A DNA stretch of 64,000 nt from Cucumis sativus (taxonomy: Eukaryota; Streptophyta; Magnoliopsida; Cucurbitales; Cucurbitaceae), in assembly GCF_000004075.3 (NCBI RefSeq), contig NC_026656.2, forward strand, positions 496,001 to 560,000, written 5' to 3'. The position numbers and the translations under genes are program-made. The notes under the pieces are model-generated. The model saw only the letters and a list, made by a program, of their open reading frames with translations. It did not search any database and was not told the DNA's origin. Positions 34,659 to 47,693 of this stretch are shown here, piece by piece; positions within the stretch are counted from its first letter, which is position 1, and each line of letters opens with the position of its first letter.

Positions 34659-34997
34659 AAAGGTTTCCTCTCTAGGTTTTCAGTCCTTACCTTTTCCTTT
34701 TTCCCCTCTTTTTCTCTTTGTTTCTTCAGTTAAAGTTAAGACAGCAAAATTCTTCTTATTATTTTTTTTCAATTCTTCTCTCTTGTTAAAGCAATAAGTT
34801 TTATATCTCTCAAAACCCACATCGACAGTTTCTTCTTTTTCCTTTTTTTTCTCTCTTTATTTCTTTTCTTTAGGGCTCTTCTCTGAAGATCTTTCTCGTG
34901 GGGGTGAAAAAAGAATCGAAACTTGTTCTACTTCTCTTCTAATTTCTCATTTCTAAACAAAACCCACTTCTAAGAATTCAATTTTAGTAAGTGGGTT

Positions 34998-35033
34998 ATG
35001 AAAAAGTTTTCTCTTTTTCCTTCAAAGTTATGA
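34998..35033 (+). promoter_or_regulatory. Upstream ORF in the NAC leader
   Basis: A short ATG-to-TGA frame of 11 codons plus stop (MKKFSLFPSKL) ends 83 nt before the main start at 35117. It is the closest upstream ATG to the NAC start. If it lies in the mature leader it could lower translation of the main ORF, but transcription start and leader splicing are unknown. Confidence 0.4.
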
Positions 35034-35116
35034 GATTTTACTATACCCAAGTTCATAGAACAACAATAAGATAGCAGATATATTATATCTTTCATCTCCT
35101 TTTAATCGAAACAACG

Positions 35117-38100
35117 ATGACAACGAGTATGGCAAGTACGAAGAGCAATTTGGGGTCGATAACGAGCTCGGATCTTATCGATGCGAAACTAGAGGAGCAT
35201 CAAAAGTGTGGATCGAAGCAGTGTCCTGGGTGCGGGCACAAGCTAGAAGCGAAGCCGGTAATTAAAAAAACACAGGACCTTATGCTATGCTATGAATATG
35301 ATATGGTTATTTTCTTTTTATTTGTTTTGTGTGTGTATTATGTATAATTAGGTTGGAAATTTGGAATTGGAGTTATTTTGTGTAGGATTGGTTAGGTTTA
35401 CCAGCAGGAGTGAAATTTGACCCAACAGATCAAGAACTGATAGAACATCTTGAAGCTAAAGTTGAAGCTAAACATGACATGAAATCTCACCCTTTGATTG
35501 ATGAGTTCATTCCTACAATTGAAGGTGAAGATGGGATTTGTTATACTCATCCTGAAAAGCTTCCTGGTAAATTATTTTTTCTTTTCTTTAAAAAATAAAT
35601 AAAATTAGAACACTTTCTTTTTCCCATACTAGAGAGAATGATAAATGTGGATAAAGAAGAATATTTTTATTCAAATTTTAGAAAAAAAAGATTGGGAAAT
35701 CATTCTTTGGATTGGATAATATATTTATGTTTAGTTTAATTTGCTTTTATATGTATCCAGTGCACAATTTGTTTTCTTTCAAGTTGGATATGACTTTGAG
35801 GGAAAACCCCTTATGGTTGCACCTAAGCCAACTAACTTGGAATTTTGCATAAACTTTTTTTTATCATTAACTTTCTTTTTATAAATGAATTTCCACTCTA
35901 TACTTTTGAAGAAAAGTATTTTGACGTGATCGATGATCTTAATAACAGTTGGATGCAAGTTCAAAATTTATCTAACTCTAAACCACATATTGCTCAATTT
36001 TTAGTGTATATATGTACGTATGTTTGTATATACATTAGTGTACTTCAACAAGATCAAAATACTTCTTTTTAGTTTTTCTCTCGTATATATCATCCTATAG
36101 AGTCGTTAGCTACAATGTTCCAACTTCTCAATTCATTTTTTCCTTTTTTTTTTTTTTAATGTAGGAGTTACAAGAGATGGATTGAGTAGACATTTCTTCC
36201 ACAGGCCATCGAAAGCTTACACAACAGGAACAAGAAAGCGAAGAAAAATCCAAACGGAATGCGACTTCCAAGGTGGAGGTGGTGGCGGTGAAACACGGTG
36301 GCACAAGACTGGAAAGACCCGGCCGGTTATGGTCAACGGCCGCCAAAAGGGCTGCAAAAAAATCCTTGTTCTTTACACCAACTTTGGCAAAAACCGAAAA
36401 CCCGAAAAAACCAATTGGGTTATGCACCAATACCATTTAGGCCAACACGAGGAGGAGAAAGAAGGAGAGCTTGTTGTTTCTAAGATTTTTTATCAAACAC
36501 AGCCTCGCCAGTGCAGTTGGTCCTCCTCTGATAAGCCCGTCAGTGTCGGTGTTAGCCCCGAGCTTAGCGGTGACAACCTTGTTCTTAGTAGTAGAAGGGA
36601 GAGTGGGAGCGGGAGTTGTTCGTCTTCTCGAGAAATAACCACTGGCCAGAGAGACGAAATGTCATCCGTAGGTGGTGGTGGTCTTTGTCCTCCGCCGCAT
36701 ATCGCTGCAGCTGCGACATACGCCGGACTGGATCATATTCAACAATTCAAAGCTGATCATTTTAGCTTTGGTCCTTACAGAAGAACCTTTGATGAGGTTT
36801 GTATTTAATTTTATTATTCCATGCATATCTTCTTTTTCCATTTTTTTTAATGGTTTTCTTTTTCTCTTTAGAAATTAAACTTTTTTTTTTTCTTCTAAGA
36901 AAGCTTTTCTTTGCCCTTCTTGATTTTCTCTAATGTATTTAGGCAAATAATTTTCAAATTTTAGTTTTCTCTATGGGGAACAAAAGATTTCATGGTAAAA
37001 AAGAAGGAATAATATATATATAGCCCTTTTTTTCTTCTTTATTCTTTTAATTTATTTTTTAAGCTTATGAACATAAAATGAAGATTAATGCATGATTAGA
37101 ATAAATAAATGTATAGCAAAAAATTAGTATATATGTGATTTAATCATCATATTATATAATTTAAGGAGGTAAGGAATCAATTTGGAAAGTTTTTATGTAG
37201 GCTTTCTCATACCTCATATTTTGCTTGCATTTGCAGCATAATTTTAGGAGGTTAATTTAGAGATTTTTGGCAACATTATAATTTGTCTTCTAACTAAAAA
37301 TAAGACTTCCTTACCCACCAAATAGTAACATTAAATTGACAAAACTATACCAATAGAAAACAACATATAGAAAGTTTAAAAAAAGAAAAAAGAATTGCTT
37401 GAAAGTTAATTAAATTTGTCCTATTTTCCCTCAGTCTGGCATTGGAGAAGCTTCAACAGCAAGAGAAGCTCCCCCGACCGAGGACATCGGAGATCATCGC
37501 AACCACCACCACCACCATCTTCAACGGCAGCACCATCATCCAATGGTGACTACTGCATTTCAAATCACTCGCCCTTCAAATCCAATCTCCACAATCATCT
37601 GTCCTCCTCCTCTCCACCATTCCTCAATCATTCTCGACCACGATGCATACCGAGTTTCTCCACTAATGCTGCAAAGTGAAAGCTTTCAGGTAAACTAGTT
37701 AACTATGGTCTCATTTGATATCTATTTAGCTTTTGAAAACTTTTCCCTTTTTTTAAACTTTCTTTACAATATTTTTCATCTTTTCTAAGAAAACGTAGAA
37801 TAATTCATAACCAAATTTCAATCTTTTCTTTTCACTCTATTTTTGTTTTAAAAGTTCCACTGTATAATGATTTGAAATACATTCACGAAAATTAGGCAAC
37901 ACTAAAAGAAGTGTTTACACACGTAATTTCAAAAACCAAAAACCAAAAACCATTTATGTATAAACATAAAACCTTTTCTCTATTTTCTCTATGGCATGAA
38001 AATATAAAAAGTACATATATTATTATTGGGGGTTAAATGGAGAATTTCCTTTGGTGTGTGTTAACTAAATTTGCAAAGATATGGCATAGTACAAAATCTT

Positions 38101-39729
38101 TTCACTTTGGAATATTATAAGCTTTGGGAAAGAAAGATTAAAAAAAAAAGTCACTTAAGATGATGATTTTTTTTTTCTTCTTTACAGCAACAGCAACAAG
38201 AACAACATCATAAGCTAGGAGGAAGGTCTGCTTCTGGTTTGGAAGAACTCATAATGGGTTGCACTTCATCTAATATCAAAGAAGTAAGTCCATTTTTATA
38301 CACTCTTTTTTTTTTCAATTAAAATAAAATATTATAAGTTCGGTCCTTAAACTTTTCGATAATGTGATTTTAAACTTTCGATTTCGTGACAAGGACTAAT
38401 CAAACTTACTATTAATTGCAATATATTAGAAGATTTTAGAGGAAGGAATAATATTTATGTAAAAGAAAGAAAAACACAAATTCTTTAATGGGTATATTAT
38501 TTTGAATTAAAGAGTCATGGACTTTATCTTTCTTTTTATTATAGATTTCACCATAGAATCTATGTTTTTAGTGTTTATTTTATGATATAGGAAAAGCAAA
38601 AAAACTCAAAAACTGATCCAGACAAGAGAATATATTCTGCCTTCATTTAATTTGGAATGAAACTACTAAAAAAATAAGTTGATAAATTGAAATACAAATC
38701 TCTCAAACTTCCTACTTTTGAGAGCCATAGTGGGTGAGGTGAGCTTTTTGTTTTCAAATTTTTTAATAGCTTAATTATTTTTGTTTAATATCTTTATAAA
38801 ATACAATAAAGCTCTCCCATTTCTGGGGTTTTGGTGGATCTCTAACTTTGTTCAATTTTTAATTTTAAAATAAACTAAGACTACTCTCTCTTTGATTTTT
38901 GGATTTGTTTTTAGAGTTCAAATTGGAGACTTCTTTCACTTTTCTTGAACTTTGTAGCCTTTGTTCTAAGCAATAATAGCTTTAAGGTGGGAGAGGTTAA
39001 ACATTTGACTTAATTAGGAGTGATTTCTTTTCTTCTAATAATACTTAATTTACCTTCGAACCAATTAGTTGGAGCTTGTTAAAGTATTGATATAACTATT
39101 TAATTTACCTTCATCTATTAGATCTTAATCAATGATTTAACCAAGTTGTTTAGAGATAGATATTAGTAAATTTACTTAACTATTAAATGCAATAACAATA
39201 GATTGATAAACATATAAACATCACATGAAAAGTGGATAGGATCGAGCTTCTAATGAATATTTCTGTGTATAGGCAAGTATACCTTCTATTATTATATTTT
39301 CACACTTGTTCTTTCCATTTTGTTTGATGCTCCAATTTTAGAAGAAATAGAGATGTTTCAATAGCTCAAAATGATGGTTAAATTAGGTTTACACATGTTT
39401 TGAGTATTTGTACTCACAATCTCCTTTTTGAATGAATGTATATATATCCCATTTTAGTTGAAGTCTATGATGTAGGTGTCATGAATGTGTCAAACAAAAT
39501 ATTGGATACACAATAATAAACATACAAAAGAGGAAAGCAAAGTGTGAGAAGGGGAAACCCTAATTTTCATTTTGAGATATATATAATATATTGTGCATGG
39601 TTTTGTGTTTTTCTTTTCTTTGTTTGCTTTCTGTAGGAGTCAACAATGGCAAACAACCCTCAAGAAGCAGCAGAATGGATGAAGTACTCTCCTTTCTGGC
39701 CTGAACCTGACAACCCAAATCATCATTGA
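35117..39729 (+). CDS. NAC075: NAC-domain transcription factor, NAC075 type
   Basis: DNA-binding regulator of a subgroup linked in Arabidopsis to vascular and secondary-wall differentiation and flowering time; nuclear. Six exons: 35117-35257, 35386-35566, 36165-36796, 37435-37689, 38188-38283, 39637-39729; 465 aa. The N-terminus carries a Cys/His cluster typical of the subgroup ([14 protein letters not shown], about residues 31-44). The NAC domain follows (about 48-210), with [85 protein letters not shown] and [14 protein letters not shown]. The C-terminal activation region is Ser-rich, then His-rich (about 340-353), then Gln-rich (QQQQEQHH, about 404-411), and ends [18 protein letters not shown]. 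Intron 5 is about 1.35 kb. The subgroup call rests on the distinctive N-terminus and domain text. Confidence 0.95.
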
Positions 39730-42700
39730 TAAAACCAAAAAAAAAAAAACACAAATCAAAACAAAACAAAAAAAACCCCCCAAGTTTCTTCCTTAATTAA
39801 AGAGACAACATTATCATCCTCATCATTATTATTACATATATCCTCTACACCTTCTCCTTCCCAAGAAAAAAAAAAGATCCCATCAATTAAACAAAATAAT
39901 CCTATTTCACCTTTTTTTTTTCTTACAAAAATGAAAGAAAAAAATTACCCAAACGAAACCAAGTCCATGGTGGAAAGAAGGGGAGAAAAAGAGGGTGCAG
40001 CTTTAGAAGGAAAAAGGGTCAAAGAGGCAAGAAAAATGCAGTGTTTGAGCCATCAAAATCATCATACTTATCATTACACTATCATCTTCTTCCATCACCT
40101 AATATTCTTTCTTCTTTCTTTTTTTTCCCCCCTTTTCTTTTTGTTTTGAATTTTTTGTATAGTTTTGCTTTTGTGTTTTTTTTTTTCACACAAAATAGTA
40201 CAACAGAAATTTATATACATTTCTATATCTCATTGAGCTTGTATTATTATTAATTATCACTTCTCTTCTTAGGAAATATATATTTATATGGAATTACATA
40301 GATAAAAGAGAGATTGTTTCGAAAAAAATTAATGAACAAAAGATGTCTCACACTTTGAGTTGAGGAAGAATTACCTTTTTTTTTTTTTTTCTAACTTCAC
40401 CTTTATAATTAAGCAACTTTGGAGAAACACTTATATATATTGTAGTGTATTATTATTGTTTACTTTCATTTTTTTCTTTATCAAAAGGAAAGCAGCTGCA
40501 AATATATGCTTCCCTCTTTCAAAACCTTTAATCTTCCAATAGTTGCCTAGTAACATGAAATAAAGTACTATTACTCTCTCTTTTCTCACACTTCTATATA
40601 GGATATATATTATTTGGTTTATTAGGACGATATTTGTGGTGCGAGTTTGAGATCTTAAACAAATTGAATTGACAATAAGAAAATTAGTTAACTCACATAT
40701 ATCTTTTTAAAAAGTTTAGTAAAGTAATGTTTCCAAACAAAAAAACAAGAAAAAAAGAAAAGTAGGAATTAGAAGTTGTTGTTTGTTTGTTTTTAGTTTA
40801 GTCTAAAGTAAGTTCTTGAAAGCTCTAATATATACATCATTAAATTATTTTTTTGGTTTATTAGTTTTCTTGAGATATTAAAAATAAATTAATTGATCAA
40901 TTTTTATATAAATTTGTCTTTAATCTTTGTGCCCCAATAGTTTAATTTTGTTAACTTTTAACAAATATATCCAATAGATCAAAAAAATCAAATTTGAAAA
41001 TTCATGGATTTATATATTGAACAAAATTGAAAGTTTAAAGAGATATATATTCAAATACTTTTCAATTAAAGATGAAAATAGATACAAAACCTCAATGTCA
41101 AAAGACTAATCTTGTAATCTTTGTAACATTTAGTTTAGTTTTTGTTTACATATTTCTATCATTTTTCAACAACCTTACCCCTTTTTCTAAGTTTGTGCCA
41201 ATGATATGTCATTGTTATAAACTGCATATTTTCTTCTTCTTTTTCTTAAAAAGTAAATCAACTTTAAACGTATCTCAATGTGGGAAATCAATGAATGTGT
41301 GCTTTTAATTTTCCTTTTTATTCTTTCTCATCCAACCAAATGAATAAAATGTAGTTTGTAGTTTGTGTTTGGAGTTCAAATTTATGTCCATATACATGTC
41401 GGTAGGGCGTTATGTCGTTTTCTCCCCCTTCGGGATGTCGATTTTTTCTTCTTGCAGCTTGGGGAAATTTTTAGGATCTTTTTTTTTTCTTTGTGTAAGA
41501 ATAATAACATGGGGTTTCATACTTTATGTCAATTTTCTTGTTTTTTGGTATGTTGGTTGGGACAACTCTTAATTTAATTAGCTTCCCTTTTTACTTTATT
41601 CTATTCCAAATTATATGTACTCAACTTTATTTTTATTTTTGAAGTAATTTTATAGAGAGAGAGAGAGTAACGTTGGTGCATGTTGGGGTTCTTTTTTTTA
41701 ATTTTGAGGACGTGCATGAAAACTATATAATAAAAATATTGGAAGTGATTTGGTAGCTGTTTTTATCCTTAGTTTCTAAAAGGAATAAAAGAAAGGAAAC
41801 AAAGATATTATGAATATTAAAAAGAAAGAGAGTGTGACAAGAATAAACTTTTGGATTTGAAAATGACCCTATTGTATATAATGTTTGCTCATCATCTTCC
41901 AAATCTCTCTCTCTTCCTTTCTCCTTATATATTTGATGAACAAAGTTATTTATATTTTATTTTAAAAATACTATTTTTTGAACTATAATCATGTAAGGAA
42001 AGAGATATCCGTAGGTACATTCAAATATCTTAACAAAGTTGACATAATTTTAGCACTAATCATAAATAACAAAGTGAAAGTCACCACACTTCATCATTCA
42101 AGATCATATCAATTAGTAAACGTATATATAATTTATCTATGGATTTATTAACAAAATACTAAATGTGTGCATATCTAAGGTTAGAGATTATTTTTAAAGT
42201 TATACGTGCTCTTCTATTAATTGGTTTGTTTTCATTAATTGTGGTTTCAATAGAAAAGCAATTACTTTGTTATTTTTGATGTTAGGGTTAGAAAAAGAAG
42301 GAATGAATTGAAAGAGAGTGTGTGAAAGATCCTAAGGAGATTAGGGATGGTGGGTGGGAATATTAGGAAGAGAGAAGGATATGTAGCCATTCAATATGAA
42401 AATTCATATGAAATTATAAAATAAACCAAAAGAGGTGCAAAAAAAGGTGAATGAATTGGTTGAACCTAAAAAGAAAGTGATATGTATTTTAGTTTTTTAA
42501 AAAAATTTAGTTGCTTGTAAAGGTATATATATCCCTAATTACATTCAAAATAACCCAATATATAACAACATTTTTTAAAAATTAAAAAATATGTCTATCA
42601 TCCATAGACTTTATTCATAATTTTTGTTGAAGTATTACTGGTCATTATCTAATGTAATTATAATTAGCCTAATTATTAGAGAATGTATGGGGTTTGGGTT

Positions 42701-45215
42701 TTAGGTATGGGTTAGGGTTTTTCTTTTTGGGTTTGCAGATTTTGGTCCCAAAAAGAAGTTGCAAGAAGAATTATAGTTAGTGCAAAGAAGAATATCACAA
42801 CATGGCCAAACTCTACCTTTTCTTGGATTCTTCCACAATGTGCCCATAGACATGGGTTTCCCTACCTTTTTTGCATTCTAATCTTTTAATTCTCCAACCA
42901 TATACTACTTTTCATTTTAAGTTTAATTAATAAGATATGTTGCTAAAGACAAATCAATTATATATGTGTGTGTGAATTAGGTACTTTACTTAGGCTCTAA
43001 GTATATATTAAGGAAATTATATATATATACACAACTTTTTATGAACATCTCGCTTCCTCAACTTATCGAGGGCATGCAATTTATTAATTTCTTTATATTT
43101 GAGTACACTAACTACAAAGTTGTAGATGACTAAAATGTGAGTGGTGAACATGAATTTTTGATCTATTTGGTCACTTCACTGCCATGCAATATCATGTTGG
43201 ATCGATTTCAGTTCAAACTTTTTTAGGATTTCTACTCCAAATCGATGGTAGGTCTAGTACTTTTACAACATCTATGGAAGGTGTAGGGCATGGTATTGTA
43301 GTTTTTGAAAGATAAATTTTCTTTATAAAAAAAAAAAAAAAAAAAGACTCAACATGTGCGAGACAATCAAACCAGAAATCTATATCCCCATAAATTAAAT
43401 GGCTTTCTGATGATGTAGTTTGTAATTAATTACTCAAGATTTTAACAAATACTAGAGCTAAGGGTAATGTTTGATATTAATTGATTAACTTATAAAATAC
43501 ATCATCGAATTCACATCATGTTAATCAATTATGTACTTTAATTTCAGTGTTATCTTAAACCTTTTTATTGTACCTCATAATAATCAACAATTATAAATTC
43601 TACAAAAACACATCCATATAACTTAATTTGAGTTTATCAAATTTACAAATAATAGTAAGTAAATTGGCAAAAAAAAAAAAAAAGAAAGAAAGAAAGAAAG
43701 AAAGAAATTTTTACTAATTTTCGTCTAAGTTATTTTGTTTGTTTTATTATTATTATTATTTTCTTTAAAAGGAAATTATTATCATAAAAGAAATTGAAGC
43801 TTTTTAAGCAATAGCGACATGCTAAATAATTAAAAGAAATACTCGAACATTCTATAGAATATATATTTAATTAGGTGAAAAAGCCATTTCTTAAAGTTTT
43901 TATTATTATTATTTTTGCTGCATACCACAAAGTATTTTTTTTTGTTTTCCCTTCATATTTCCAAAGCATTTTAAAGGTACCTTTTAGTTTTTTCTCTCTT
44001 TTTTTTCTTCAAATTCTTATAGAGCATATTTACTATTCACAAAGGTCAACCAATTAATCCTCTAAAATAAGAATCCAAATTAAAGATGTCATTATACGTA
44101 AGAAGAGCAATGGATTCCATCAACCTTTCTTTTCCATCCTTTAAAATAAGTAATAAATAAAACAATTTTCTAAAATTAGGATTTGAAATAATATATATTA
44201 GTCACAAAATTTCAAGAAATTTATCATTGGAAAATATTTGTATTTTAGGAAATTTTCTTTTAGAATTCCATAAACAGTTTTTAAAATTCAAATTGATTTT
44301 CTTTTCCATCAATAATTGGGATATTATTATGGATCAAATAATGGAGATAAATAAATAAATTATACAACAAGATAATTGTTAACTAGAAAGTTTGAAGTCT
44401 TTCCTCACACGTAAACAATTAATAGTAACCCATGACCCAAAAGCATGTAAGGAATTTGGAAACCAATCGACCAAAACTTTTCAAAGTTAGTCACAAACTG
44501 ATTTAATCATCTCTACGTCCCAACTAATCTAATTCATTTTTGATAGGGACATAATTCATTTTTGATTGCGACATATTACCAAACCACCAATAGTTATTGT
44601 TTAAAAGTAGTTTTATTTAATTTACCAACTTATATAGTTGTAGTTCAACTTATTAAAACATGTTTTATTCATAAAGTTAAATATGTATTGATTTAAGTAA
44701 GTTTCCATCTTTTTAAAATCTAAAGAGAGGTTTGTTGTTTTGCAAAAATGGATGCATGAAAGTATGTCAATAAGTTGTTTTTCCCCCCTTTGAAGTTTGG
44801 GTTTCACACTGCAAATATTTGAACCTGTGGCTGGTAATCGATATCACGATCGAATTTACATGGTTTCTTGTTTTTGGCTGTTGCTAACCACAGAACCGAA
44901 GGACACGTCAAGGTTTGTACACAACCGATCTTGTTCAAGAGAGGTCGTTACCATTTCGACTTCATAGCTGACACAAGCTTAGTATTTTCCATCAGCACAA
45001 ACCACAAGGTTCTTTTTTTTCTTGAGAAGATAATTCAAGGGAAGGGAAAATTTTGATGTACCAGTTATGTACAACCTAATCACTGTTATAGTGTTCTATG
45101 AGCTTCAGACGAACGACGTCCTTCGAGCCTTTTCCATTCCCGTCTCCACTCTAAATAAGAGTCGATTCTCACTTCCATGATACATCTATACAAGAGGGGG
45201 TTGCTATGGTTGTCA
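39730..45215. other. Intergenic between the NAC gene and the PTPMT-like phosphatase
   Basis: The NAC 3' region (39730 to about 40560) is A- and T-run rich and contains ORFs that are only low-complexity Phe/Leu strings. Further right the DNA is AT-rich with poly(A) (43326-43344), an (AAAG)n tract (about 43681-43707) and TA tracts. The stretch 44820-45215 is less AT-rich and is probably the 3' untranslated region of the minus-strand phosphatase gene. No additional gene is supported. Confidence 0.5.
43669..43707. repeat. Poly(A) plus (AAAG)n microsatellite
   Basis: A run of As passes into about six AAAG units, a layout often left by the poly(A) tail of an old retroposed copy. No gene body is visible beside it. 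Confidence 0.75.
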
Positions 45216-47236
45216 TCAGCATGCACGAGCCTCCGGTATGGGTAGACGCTTAATAAGAGATCCAGTACTTCCATGAACTATCAAAGAGGAAAAGAGGCAG
45301 GACAACCTTGCTATCATCGGCTTTGACTTACCCATCCAAGGGACTACTGCAAGGTCTCTACCCGCACTGTCGATGCAAGTACCATGATATCCTTCTAAAT
45401 CATCTTTCGTAATGAGGACTGCATCTCCTCCTGAGAGTGAGCTAGAACATGTAACGGGTCCACGGTTGCTGTATTCTTGAACAGCCTGTGCGTTATGAGA
45501 CCATAATGAAAACCAAAAATCAAACCCAGAATGAAATTACATTATAAATCACAAGTAATTAACTACAACAAAAGTTATCCCAAAAGCTTGTCACAGAACA
45601 CATCCACTTGGCCATGGAACTTACCAACCTATAGATCTGAAAACAACAAATGGTGGAACTATAAACTATGTGATTTTCACAAGCTTCTGATCTAAAAGAG
45701 TTTATGTTCGAGAGCAATTTCTTTTACCTCCCACTGTGAGGGGGCGAGCAACACGCGTGGTCTTCTAGAACGCACGTAGTCCAGTGCAGCAGATGGGGTC
45801 ATGTGCTTATATTTGACCTGAAATTTTTAAAAAAGTAAATCAACACAATCTCGATTGTTTGTACAAGATGAAAACGCTAGGTATCTCAAAAGTTCATTTC
45901 TTCTTCATTTATCACACAATTGTACAATGGTTCTGCAAAGAAGGGTACATGATATTACCAAATAGCAAAGCACAATGGTTGTGCTCCTTCCTCGTCCTGC
46001 TTTACAATGGACGTATGTCGTTTTACCAGATGATGCATTTCCTGAAAATAAAATAAAATGTATAAAATCATAGCACACATATTGGAAGAAACAGAGCAAC
46101 AAGTGACGTTACAAAAGTTACAGATAAGAAAACAACTCACTGTGAATAAAGTCAACAGCTCGGCTAATATCAGAAAACTTAGGAGCAAAACAATAATCCC
46201 TCGTCGGGATCTTTAAGTGATCGATTCCATGGCGCTGCAAAACATTCAATAGTCAGTCAACTAGTAGAACTCTCATGATTCCAAAAAAAATCAATGTTCA
46301 ATCTTATAGGAAAGGAACAGGTCTGACATAGAAAGAAGTTCATTCAAAGTCCTCTGGCTATTCAAAACAAGAAAACTCAGCTCCCTTCAATTGAATCAGA
46401 TAATAGTATCCAGTTTCAATTCAGTGAACAACACAATTTTTGGAGTTCCGAGTACAAGAAAATATATGAAAACAAGCAAATAAAGAAGAAGCATGACTCA
46501 CATAATACAAGGAAGATGGAACTAGAGTTTCATAAGGTTCATTGAGAGTGATAACACCACCGACACCAAGCTTCTTCAATCTTGGCACGTCTTTGGGGAA
46601 GGGCACTGCACCCAGCAAAAGAAACTGGGAAGACAAAACAAAGCCGTTGAAATTAACAATACAAAACACAATGGAAAATTATTGATCATAATGCAGAGAT
46701 AAATCCGTAACAGAAATTACATAAACAAAAACAAACAAATCAATTTAGTTTCTAGAAATCTATAGTTGTATATACCCTGATCATCAAATTCATCAGACTC
46801 TGACTATCAAATTCATCATAAAACAATCAAAGCCGCATAGTGTGGACATAATAATCAGATATAAAATTAACTTTGTTGTCCTGAAAAATTACTCCAACCT
46901 CAAAAGTCAAACAAGTTCAAATTAATACAAGCAAGAAGATAAATCTAGGGAGACATTTCAACTCCGATGAAAAAAAATTCTTAAGCAGTTCAATCAGAAT
47001 AGATAGAACAAAATCAAAACAAAAAAATTCCAACCAACCTGATCAACTTCATCCCACCATCTAAATTCAGCTTCCATTTTGTTCCGAAGCACGTTATACA
47101 AAAGGGTAGGGTAAAACAAGATTCGAGCCCCAGCACCAACCAAAGCTCTTTTGGCATCGACTTTCACAATCTGACCACTACCGATTTTTTCATTTTGCCG
47201 ATCATTTCCAGCCTCTTCCAATTCAACGATCTTCAT
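45216..47236 (-). CDS. PTPMT-like dual-specificity phosphatase
   Basis: Cys-based phosphatase of the family containing plant PTPMT1/2, which acts on phosphatidylglycerophosphate (for mitochondrial cardiolipin) and possibly phosphoinositides. Six exons (transcript order): 47039-47236, 46502-46624, 46141-46234, 45959-46041, 45728-45817, 45216-45485; 285 aa. Landmarks are LVGAGARILFYPTLLYN, FRWWDEVDQ, FLLLGAVPFPKDVPRL, GVGGVITLNEPYET, HLKIPTRDY with the general-acid Asp, and the active-site loop HCKAGRGRS (CX5R; Cys about 151, Arg about 157), followed by MTPSAALDYVRSRRPRVLLAPSQW. I chose the ATG at 47236 because MKIVELEEAG resembles the start of Arabidopsis homologues. An in-frame ATG at 47332 would add 32 hydrophobic residues. 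All introns are GT-AG. Substrate is inferred from family. Confidence 0.93.
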
Positions 47237-47671
47237 CCCACAAATCCCAGAAAGAAAACCCAATACCCAGATGAAAAAATCGAAAACCCAGATCAGAAAA
47301 TCCAAAATCCAATGAATTGGGGGAAAAATCAAAGCGAAACCTCAGGAAAAATGAAAGGAGTACAGGAAGATTGAGGGAAAAGGGGGTATGGGATTGGAAA
47401 GCGAAAGAAATTGAAATTAGAAAATTAAAGAGAGATGAAGAGTGAGAGAATCTGTAAAGTTAGAATGAATCGAGCGGAGAGAAAGGTGAGATGAAAATGG
47501 AATGATCCATAGGGAATGCGAATTATAAGGAAACTGAATAGTCAATGAAGAAGAAGGTTTTTATCCGAACACACCCAATTCAACTTTTTTTCTCAATTCA
47601 GAATCGATTCTAAATTCTTCCCCCAATTTCCTTTGACGTGACGTGGCATACGTACATTCTAGGTTTAAACA

Positions 47672-47693
47672 TATTATTATTATTATTATTATT
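47672..47693. repeat. (ATT)n microsatellite
   Basis: About seven trinucleotide units, roughly 440 bp upstream of the minus-strand phosphatase start. Confidence 0.75.

Noticed and set aside
34486-34797. ORF with a long poly-leucine run
   Set aside because: It is a direct read-through of the CTT microsatellite and CT-rich leader, has no domain and lies just upstream of the NAC start.
40041-40253. Phe/Leu-rich ORFs downstream of the NAC gene
   Set aside because: Low-complexity T-rich 3' region; no recognisable domain or codon pattern.
42660-42870. Locally complex stretch with GGGTTTGGGTTTTAGG, suggesting a telomere-like repeat or hidden gene
   Set aside because: The telomere-like phrases are irregular and too short, and no ORF or RNA gene signature accompanies them.
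44868-45056. ORF just downstream of the phosphatase gene, on the opposite strand
   Set aside because: It lies in the likely 3' untranslated region of the minus-strand gene and shows no known motif.
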